Source: Candidatus Thiomargarita nelsonii (GTDB taxonomy: Bacteria > Pseudomonadota > Gammaproteobacteria > Beggiatoales > Beggiatoaceae). From it: DNA of 64,000 nt. Each line of letters starts with the position of its first letter. Position 1 is the first letter of the stretch. The DNA is taken from positions 1 through 64,000 of the forward strand of contig JSZA02000017.1 in NCBI GenBank assembly GCA_000785145.2. The letters run 5' to 3'. The notes under the pieces are model-generated. The model was not told the origin of the DNA, ran no database searches, and saw only the letters and a program-made list of their open reading frames with translations. A program made the translations under genes and the position numbers. Positions 58,330 to 64,000 of the stretch are shown piece after piece.

Positions 58330-60801
58330 ATGAAAGAAATGAAAGAAAAAATCGTTTGTATCGGCAATGGTATGGCGGGTATTCGTACTCTTGAGGAATT
58401 ACTCCAGCTTGCGCCAGATCAATATGATATCACTGTCTTTGGGGCTGAACCTTATGGTAATTATAATCGTATTTTATTGTCCCCTGTTTTAGCCGGTGAA
58501 AAAACCGTTAATGATATTATGCTCAACGAAGAGCAATGGTATTTAGATAACAATATCACTTTATACAAAGGACATTCCATTGTTTCCATAAACAGGCGCA
58601 AACGACAAGTACAGAGTGATAAAGGTATTTTTGTTAATTATGATCGTTTGTTGTTGGCAACCGGTTCAAGTCCCTTTATTATTCCTGTGCCTGGTCATAC
58701 TTTGCCCGGCGTGGTGGGTTTTCGTGATGTTCAAGATGTCTATACCATGCTTAAAGCTGCCAAGCAAGGACAACATGCGGTTGTCATAGGCGGTGGTTTG
58801 TTAGGCTTGGAAGCGGCTAATGGTTTGATGAAACAAGGTATGGATGTGACTGTTGTGCATTTATTAGACAGTCTGATGGAACAACAATTAGATCATGCCG
58901 CTGCCGCTTTATTAAAAAGTTCATTAGAAAAGCGTGGGTTAAGCTTTCTGATGGGGGCTGAAACTAGCGAAATTTTAGGAGAAAACCAGGTAACTGGGGT
59001 ACGTTTTAAGGACGGTTTAGAAATACCGGCTGATTTAGTGGTCATGGCGGTGGGTATTCGTCCTAATATTGAGTTGGCGAAAAAAGCGGGTTTGTATTGT
59101 GAACGGGCTATTATCGTTAATGATACTTTACAAACTTATGATCCCCGCATTTATGCCGTTGGCGAATGTGTGCAACATCGAAAGAAACAGTATGGCTTAG
59201 TAGCTCCCTTATTTGAACAAGCCAAAGTCTGCGCTAATCATTTGGCAAATTTAGGGTATGCCCTTTATCAAGGCTCCGTCACTTCGACTAAGTTGAAGGT
59301 GACTGGTATTGATTTATTTTCAGCCGGCGATTTTCGGGGCAATGAAAATACTGACGAATTAGTTTTTCAAGATCCAAGTCAAGGTATTTATAAAAAATTG
59401 GTGATTGAAGATAATCGTATTAAAGGGGCGGTGTTGTATGGCGATACGCTGGATGGTGCTTGGTATTTTCAACTCATGCGCGATAGCGTCGATATTAGTG
59501 GGCAACGTGATCGTTTATTATTTGGGCAAGCGCATTTAGGCAACACTGGACATGGCGAAACCAATGCCGCTGCCATGATGGGCGATGAGACCGAAATTTG
59601 TGGTTGTAATGGTGTTTGTAAGGGTACAATCGTTAATGCTATTGTCGATAAAAAATTGTTTACTTTGGACGATGTCCGCGCTCATACTAAGGCGAGTAGT
59701 TCTTGCGGCTCTTGCACGGCATTGGTAGAACAATTGCTCGCTTTTACTTTGGGCAGCGATTATTCGGCTTCTCCTAAAACTAAACCTTTATGTGGTTGTA
59801 CGGAATATAGTCATGACAATGTACAGCGCGTCATCAGAGACCAACATTTAATCAGTACACGCGCAGTGATGGACTTTATGGATTGGAAAAATCCTGATGG
59901 TTGTCATGTTTGTCGCCCGGCGCTTAATTACTATTTGCTTTGTGCATGGCCTGGTGAATTTAAAGATGAGTCACAATCTCGCTTTATTAATGAACGGATT
60001 CATGCGAATATTCAAAAGGATGGGCGTTATTCAGTGGTTCCACGTATTTGGGGGGGCATTACTACGCCTCAAGAATTACGGGCGATTGCTGATGTGGCTG
60101 AAAAGTTTGAGGTGCCCACTGTCAAATTCACGGGCGGACAACGGATTGATTTGTTAGGGGTAGAAAAACAAGATTTGCCCGCTATTTGGGGTGAATTGAA
60201 CAAGGTGGGTTTAGTTTCTGGACATGCTTACGGTAAAGCTTTACGCACGGTCAAAACTTGCGTGGGTAGCGATTGGTGTCGTTTTGGTACCCAAGATGCT
60301 ATCGGTATGGGTATTAAGTTGGAAAAATTAACTTGGGGCTCATGGACGCCGCATAAATTCAAAATGGCAGTCTCTGGTTGTCCTCGTAATTGTTCTGAGG
60401 CGACGATTAAGGATTTTGGTGTTGTCGCGGTCGATTCAGGGTGGGAATTATATGTTGGGGGTAATGGGGGCATCAAAGTCCGTGTGACGGATTTGTTGTG
60501 TAAGGTAGAATCGCAAGATGAAGTGTTAGAATATTGTTGTGCTTTTATTCAACTTTATCGTGAACAAGCGCATTATCTTGAACGCACGGCGCCTTGGATA
60601 GAGCGGGTGGGTTTGGCGCATATTCAGAAAAAGATCGTTGAAGATGCGGACAATCGCAAGGTGCTTCATGAGCGATTTTTAAAATCACAGGAGTTTTCTC
60701 AAAAAGATCCCTGGAGTGAACGATCAACGGAAGGGGTGGCTCAACATGAATTTACTTTTTTAAAAGAAATGGGCGCACCAATACATGCGGAGGTTGTCTA
60801 A
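58330..60801 (+). CDS. nirB: NAD(P)H nitrite reductase large subunit
   Basis: 823 residues. FAD site VCIGNGMAG near residue 10, NADH site VVIGGGLLGLEAA near 155, a BFD-like [2Fe-2S] domain with CGCNGVCKGT (C424 onward) and SSCGSC, and a second cysteine cluster CGCTEYSH followed by CHVCRP. The nitrite/sulfite reductase half has C644 and C650 (TCVGSDWCRFG), and C684 and C688 (GCPRNCSEA), which bind the 4Fe-4S cluster and siroheme. It reduces nitrite to ammonium in the cytoplasm, for assimilation or detoxification. The stop overlaps the nirD start (TAATG). Confidence 0.96.
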   Translation: MKEMKEKIVCIGNGMAGIRTLEELLQLAPDQYDITVFGAEPYGNYNRILLSPVLAGEKTVNDIMLNEEQWYLDNNITLYKGHSIVSINRRKRQVQSDKGIFVNYDRLLLATGSSPFIIPVPGHTLPGVVGFRDVQDVYTMLKAAKQGQHAVVIGGGLLGLEAANGLMKQGMDVTVVHLLDSLMEQQLDHAAAALLKSSLEKRGLSFLMGAETSEILGENQVTGVRFKDGLEIPADLVVMAVGIRPNIELAKKAGLYCERAIIVNDTLQTYDPRIYAVGECVQHRKKQYGLVAPLFEQAKVCANHLANLGYALYQGSVTSTKLKVTGIDLFSAGDFRGNENTDELVFQDPSQGIYKKLVIEDNRIKGAVLYGDTLDGAWYFQLMRDSVDISGQRDRLLFGQAHLGNTGHGETNAAAMMGDETEICGCNGVCKGTIVNAIVDKKLFTLDDVRAHTKASSSCGSCTALVEQLLAFTLGSDYSASPKTKPLCGCTEYSHDNVQRVIRDQHLISTRAVMDFMDWKNPDGCHVCRPALNYYLLCAWPGEFKDESQSRFINERIHANIQKDGRYSVVPRIWGGITTPQELRAIADVAEKFEVPTVKFTGGQRIDLLGVEKQDLPAIWGELNKVGLVSGHAYGKALRTVKTCVGSDWCRFGTQDAIGMGIKLEKLTWGSWTPHKFKMAVSGCPRNCSEATIKDFGVVAVDSGWELYVGGNGGIKVRVTDLLCKVESQDEVLEYCCAFIQLYREQAHYLERTAPWIERVGLAHIQKKIVEDADNRKVLHERFLKSQEFSQKDPWSERSTEGVAQHEFTFLKEMGAPIHAEVV

Positions 60802-61115
60802 TGTCAAACAAGATTCATATCGGAACGCTTAATGACATCCCTCGTTTGGGAGCACGGGTAGTACAAACGGAACAGGGTGATGTTGCGGTTTTTCGCACGG
60901 CTAGTGATGCGGTTTTTGCTTTGGCGGATCGTTGTCCTCATAAAGGGGGACCTTTGTCGCAAGGTATCGTGCATGGTGAAAAGGTGACTTGTCCTTTGCA
61001 TAATTGGCAGATTAATTTGTGTGATGGACAGGCTTTGCCACCCGATGAGGGGTGTGCTGGGCGTTTTTCGGTTTATGTGGATGCTGAGGAACAGTTATTT
61101 TTGGAATTGCCTTAG
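60801..61115 (+). CDS. nirD: Nitrite reductase small subunit, Rieske type
   Basis: 104 residues. Rieske ligands CPHKGG and CPLHNW are both complete (C-x-H and C-x2-H), so a [2Fe-2S] cluster should bind; some NirD proteins lack them. It overlaps nirB by one base and is certainly co-translated. No nitrate reductase or transporter gene follows. Confidence 0.94.
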   Translation: MSNKIHIGTLNDIPRLGARVVQTEQGDVAVFRTASDAVFALADRCPHKGGPLSQGIVHGEKVTCPLHNWQINLCDGQALPPDEGCAGRFSVYVDAEEQLFLELP

Positions 61116-61129
61116 TCATTCGACTAGTA

Positions 61130-61256
61130 CACTGTCAATGTTGTTTTGTAGGGTGCGTCCTACGCACCATGACGTTGTCAATGTTGTTTTGTAGGGTGCG
61201 TCCTGTGCACAAATAATCGGTAAAGGTGCGTAGGACGCACCCTACATTACCCAAAA
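61130..61256. repeat. GTAGGGTGCGTCC inverted repeats
   Basis: Two direct copies of TTGTCAATGTTGTTTTGTAG plus GGTGCGTCCT, with an inverted partner GGTGCGTAGGACGCACC at about 61228-61245. A repeat family distinct from the others here. Confidence 0.8.
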
Positions 61257-61307
61257 AACTTATGTTACAGCGTACTAGACGCCCAAGCTCTCAATGGAGC
61301 TAACAAC

Positions 61308-61511
61308 ATGATACGCGAATTTGTGAAAATAAAAAATCACAGAATAGATTTATTATTACCAAAAGATTTTATTTATGATGAAGTTGAAGTGATTGTGCTA
61401 CCTAAAGCAGAATTTGATTATTGGAATAGTGAAGAAGTCGCACAAATTGGCAAAATAGGACAGGTGTCTAAGAGTTTTGAAGAAGATGATGAGGATTATT
61501 CAAAATGGTAG
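61308..61511 (+). CDS. Putative antitoxin paired with MazF-like toxin
   Basis: 67 residues, acidic at the end (EEDDEDYSKW). The N-terminal MIREFVKIKNHRIDLLLPKD and VEVIVLPK look like a short beta region of an AbrB- or PHD-unrelated antitoxin. Its stop overlaps the toxin gene by 7 nt, the usual arrangement of a toxin-antitoxin operon with the antitoxin first. Identified by context. Confidence 0.68.
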   Translation: MIREFVKIKNHRIDLLLPKDFIYDEVEVIVLPKAEFDYWNSEEVAQIGKIGQVSKSFEEDDEDYSKW

Positions 61512-61816
61512 GCGAAATATATTTATCAAAAATTTATTTTACCGATCTCTCAGAATATAAAATTAGACCCGTTCTAGTTATTAAAGAAATCGGTGATGAT
61601 TGTATCTATGTTCCACTAACAACAAAAACTAATCAAAACGGTATTATTATTAATCCTAATGATTTGGAAAGAGGTGAATTAAAAAAGGAATCATTAGTCA
61701 TAATCCCTAAAAACTTCACCTTGCATAAATCTATTTTGTTTAAATATCTTGCTACTATGAAAACGGATAAACTTAATACGATTTTTGCCGCATTTTGTGA
61801 AAAATTGGGATGTTAG
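61505..61816 (+). CDS. MazF/PemK-like endoribonuclease toxin
   Basis: 103 residues. The pattern GEIYLSKIYFTDLSEYKIRPVLVI, split at the KIRPVLVI core, followed by YVPLTTKTN and LKKESLVIIPKNFTLHKS, fits the PemK/MazF fold (RP.lV, then LT, then S.v...k...l). MazF toxins cut mRNA at short sequences. The arginine of KIRPVL and the serine/threonine of LTTK are the expected catalytic-pocket positions. Confidence 0.8.
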   Translation: MVGEIYLSKIYFTDLSEYKIRPVLVIKEIGDDCIYVPLTTKTNQNGIIINPNDLERGELKKESLVIIPKNFTLHKSILFKYLATMKTDKLNTIFAAFCEKLGC

Positions 61817-61880
61817 CAACCAAAAACACGTTGCCCACCCTACAGGATAGAATTCCACGCTCTGCGCTCATCGTTATACA

Positions 61881-62343
61881 CAAGTCCATTTTGGACGAGA
61901 TGTCCAAGATAAATCTTGGACTCCATCGCCTTAGGAGTCCAAAATTTATTTTGGACGAGATGTCCAAGATAAATCTTGGACTCCATCGCCTTAGGAGTCC
62001 AAAATTTATTTTGGACGAGATGTCCAAGATAAATCTTGGACTCCATCGCCTTAGGAGTCCAAAATTTATTTTGGACGAGATGTCCAAGATAAATCTTGGA
62101 CTCCATCGCCTTAGGAGTCCAAAATTTATTTTGGACGAGATGTCCAAGATAAATCTTGGACTCCATCGCCTTAGGAGTCCAAAATTTATTTTGGACGAGA
62201 TGTCCAAGATAAATCTTGGACTCCATCGCCTTAGGAGTCCAAAATTTATTTTGGACGAGATGTCCAAGATAAATCTTGGACTCCATCGCCTTAGGAGTCC
62301 AAAATTTATTTTGGACGAGATGTCCAAGATAAATCTTGGACTC
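61881..62343. repeat. Perfect 60-bp tandem array, about 7.5 copies
   Basis: Each unit has palindromes with cores CCAAGATAAATCTTGG and CCAAAATTTATTTTGG, separated by ACTCCATCGCCTTAGGAGT and ACGAGATGT. All copies are identical to the base. Since 60 is a multiple of 3 and the unit has no stop in several frames, long spurious open frames appear on both strands. Same construction as the array at 1-251. Confidence 0.97.
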
Positions 62344-62421
62344 CTTAAAAAAAACTTGTGTCGGCTCGATGAGCGCGAGGCAAAGGAATGCCTGCGACGC
62401 GGAGCGTGTTAAAATATAAAT

Positions 62422-63171
62422 ATGACTAAACTAAAAGCTTTAATTTTTGATGTAGATGGTACGTTGGCTGAAACGGAGCGAGATGCTCATCGTGTCGCTT
62501 TTAATGAGACTTTTGCTGAATATCAGCTAGATTGGGTTTGGAGTGTCGAACTTTATGGTGAGTTGCTGGCGGTGACGGGTGGTAAGGAGCGCATGAAATT
62601 TTATTTGGAGCGTTATCGTCCCGATGTTCCCCGTGTTGATGATGCCTTTATTGCTGAATTACATCAACATAAAACGGCTCGTTATAATAAGATGTTAAGG
62701 AGTCGCCCCATTCCGCTACGTCCGGGGGTGCGCCGCTTGGTGGAGCAGGCCCGCAGTGAGGGGATACGGCTTGCTATCGCTACGACGACGAGTTTGGATA
62801 ATGTCACCACTTTGTTAGTGCATAGTTTGGCACCGGATGCGGTTGAGTGGTTTGATGTGATTGCTGCGGGTGATATGGTGTCGCTTAAAAAACCTGCGCC
62901 TGATATTTATGATTATGCGTTGAAAAATTTGGGATTGCCAGCCGGGGAATGTATTGCGATTGAGGATTCTTATAATGGCATTCGTTCTGCAATGGCTGCT
63001 AATGTGCCGACTTTGGTAACGGTTAGTGATTATACGCGCAAGGAAGATTTTACGGGGGCTTTGTTGGTACTCAATCATTTGGGGGAGCCTGAGCAACCTT
63101 TTACGGTGTTAGCGGGCAATGCGGGTGAGGCGTGTTATGTTGATGTCGCTATGTTGCGTGGTTTGGTATAA
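62422..63171 (+). CDS. CbbY-like HAD-superfamily sugar phosphatase
   Basis: 249 residues. HAD motifs in order: FDVDGTLAETE (nucleophile and acid Asp), AIATTTS (motif II), KKPAPDIY (motif III lysine) and IEDSYNGIRSA (motif IV). The cap domain and the YGELLAVTGGKERMKFYL segment match CbbY proteins, which remove xylulose-1,5-bisphosphate, an inhibitor of Rubisco, in organisms fixing CO2 by the Calvin cycle. This fits an autotrophic sulfur oxidiser, but the exact substrate is inference. Confidence 0.88.
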   Translation: MTKLKALIFDVDGTLAETERDAHRVAFNETFAEYQLDWVWSVELYGELLAVTGGKERMKFYLERYRPDVPRVDDAFIAELHQHKTARYNKMLRSRPIPLRPGVRRLVEQARSEGIRLAIATTTSLDNVTTLLVHSLAPDAVEWFDVIAAGDMVSLKKPAPDIYDYALKNLGLPAGECIAIEDSYNGIRSAMAANVPTLVTVSDYTRKEDFTGALLVLNHLGEPEQPFTVLAGNAGEACYVDVAMLRGLV

Positions 63172-63176
63172 TTATT

Positions 63177-63249
63177 TGCTCGGACCGTGAATCGAACACG
63201 GGACACAAGGATTTTCAGTCCTTTGCTCTACCGACTGAGCTATCCGAGC
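63177..63249 (-). tRNA. tRNA-Phe(GAA)
   Basis: 73 nt on the minus strand, acceptor GCTCGGA/TCCGAGC, anticodon loop CTGAAAA giving GAA, T-arm CCGTGTTCGATTCACGG. CCA is not encoded. It converges with the CbbY-like gene, 6 nt away. Confidence 0.96.
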
Positions 63250-63541
63250 TAAGATGTGCGAGGGGCAGTACTATAAGACTTACTCGAAACAAAGTCAAGT
63301 TTTTTTTTTATTTTTTGGGGGTGAGCAAGCATCCTTTTGTTTTTATTTAATAATCTCTGTCTGTGCAAAAAATATGGTTAATGTGGCTATAAATTGCACA
63401 GATGAGGTGTTTTGCTCCAGCAAAGGTTTCGGGAAATCCGCTCCGCTCCATTCCCGAAACAACGAAATCTGCGAATTTTATCTCGTTCCCACGCTCTGCG
63501 TGGGAATGCCTGCCAGGACGCTCCGCGTCCTGCAATAATTT
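63250..63541. repeat. Intergenic region with GTTTCGGGAA palindrome and REP-like unit
   Basis: A T run (63299-63318), then GTTTCGGGAAATCCGC facing ATTCCCGAAAC (63427-63462), then a REP-like unit with CCCACGCTCTGCGTGGG and GACGCTCCGCGTC (63487-63535). No gene. Confidence 0.8.
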
Positions 63542-64000
63542 TTATTTCACCCGAATAAATTCCACCCGCCGATTTTTAGCTCGCCCTTGGTTGGTCAAAT
63601 TAGTGTCTATTGGTTTCTCTTCTCCGTAAGCTTTGAGAATGAGTCGCGCTGCTTGAATATAATATTTGTTGGTGAGCAGGCTTTGAACGGCTGTGGCTCG
63701 TTTTAGGGATAATCCTAAGTTGTAGGTTGCTGCTCCGGTGCTATCTGCATGTCCGGCTAAAATAAAAACGGCTTCTGCGAGTTCGCCTTGAAATATTCTA
63801 CCTATTTTTCCCAGAATGCTTTTGGCTCGTTGGTTTAGTGTCGAGGAGTCATATTCAAATTTGATTTGAATGACTATTTTGGGATGTTTGTCAACTATGT
63901 CCACAATATCCCGATAGATTTGTTTGGGATTAGAGGGTAGGCTTAGGGCGGCTACGATTTCGTCTGGCGAGGTGCTTTCTGTTATCCAGAGTGGCTCGCT
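63542..64000 (-). CDS. OmpA/MotB C-terminal domain protein, partial
   Basis: The gene is open to the right edge, so its N terminus is missing; 152 codons are visible. The OmpA-like peptidoglycan-binding domain covers the end: IQIKFEYDSSTLNQRAKSIL, then FILAGHADSTGAATYNLGLSLKRA and LKAYGEEKPIDTNLTNQGRAKNRRVEFI (in part), with the conserved GHADSTG and NRRVEF blocks. Such domains anchor outer-membrane proteins or lipoproteins to murein. The sequence before it (SEPLWITESTSPDEIVAALS) is a linker. Upstream domain unknown. Confidence 0.88.
   Translation of the reverse strand, partial: SEPLWITESTSPDEIVAALSLPSNPKQIYRDIVDIVDKHPKIVIQIKFEYDSSTLNQRAKSILGKIGRIFQGELAEAVFILAGHADSTGAATYNLGLSLKRATAVQSLLTNKYYIQAARLILKAYGEEKPIDTNLTNQGRAKNRRVEFIRVK

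Noticed and set aside
61773-62412. Long open frames of 148-200 codons on both strands with 20-residue repeats
   Set aside because: They are produced by the perfect 60-bp palindromic array, which is open because 60 is divisible by 3. There is no ribosome binding site, and both strands are equally open.

Overview
ORGANISM. The window looks like a gammaproteobacterial chromosome, most likely a large filamentous or giant sulfur bacterium (Beggiatoa/Thioploca/Thiomargarita group). This is an inference. The support is the gene order tig-clpP-clpX-lon-hupB-ppiD, an iscR-iscS-iscU cluster, assimilatory nirBD, a CbbY-like phosphatase, moderate A+T content, and above all the very high load of short palindromic repeats, tandem arrays, caspase/CHAT proteases, FGE-fold fusions and two-partner-secretion proteins. 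No 16S rRNA is present to confirm it.

LAYOUT. 1-7.5 kb: a 61-bp tandem array, an unknown membrane protein, tRNA-Ser, a Sel1 lipoprotein, a slipin with a deleted nfeD partner, rfbD, gspK and an M28 peptidase. 7.7-10.3 kb: iscR, iscS and iscU; iscU is split by a 330-nt group I intron with clear P1, P7 and P10 pairings. 10.4-22 kb: an accessory region with a secreted caspase-FGE protein, a REP-type transposase, a BrnT/BrnA-like toxin-antitoxin pair, smc, and a transmembrane Ser/Thr kinase-FGE protein. The last 39 codons of the two FGE proteins look like variable regions of a diversity-generating retroelement (DGR). 22-26 kb: decaying genes (metallophosphatase, an ARPP-1-like gene and an unknown partner) broken by small mobile elements, duplications and frameshifts. 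26-30 kb: secreted proteins, a second REP-type transposase flanked by palindrome arrays, DUF4476 and LOG proteins. 30-41 kb: a housekeeping block (two tRNAs, tig, clpP, clpX, lon, hupB, two tRNAs, ppiD, metG). 41-58 kb: an orphan DNA methyltransferase, a 139-bp array, two secreted paralogues, a 1341-residue TpsA exoprotein, an Rpn-like protein with a decayed copy, then TpsB, a secreted CHAT protease, a MORN-caspase protein, Sel1-PEGA, a lipoprotein and an M23 peptidase. 58-64 kb: nirBD, a MazEF-like pair, a perfect 60-bp tandem array, a CbbY-like phosphatase, tRNA-Phe and a partial OmpA-domain gene.

HOW THE PARTS WORK TOGETHER. Stable housekeeping operons alternate with a signalling and conflict layer: caspase-like and CHAT proteases, a receptor kinase, hypervariable FGE domains and two-partner secretion. 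Three repeat systems shape the sequence. (1) A MITE-like family has termini CAATGCC...GGCATTG and 10-11 bp target duplications; six copies here show the duplication, and one has an intact empty site in a paralogue in this window. (2) The GTCCAA...TTGGAC palindromes occur singly in leaders and as arrays. (3) GC-rich REP/BIME-like palindromes are associated with the transposases. The strongest leads are the DGR-like paired variable regions with no reverse transcriptase nearby, and the group I intron inside the iscU active-site codons.
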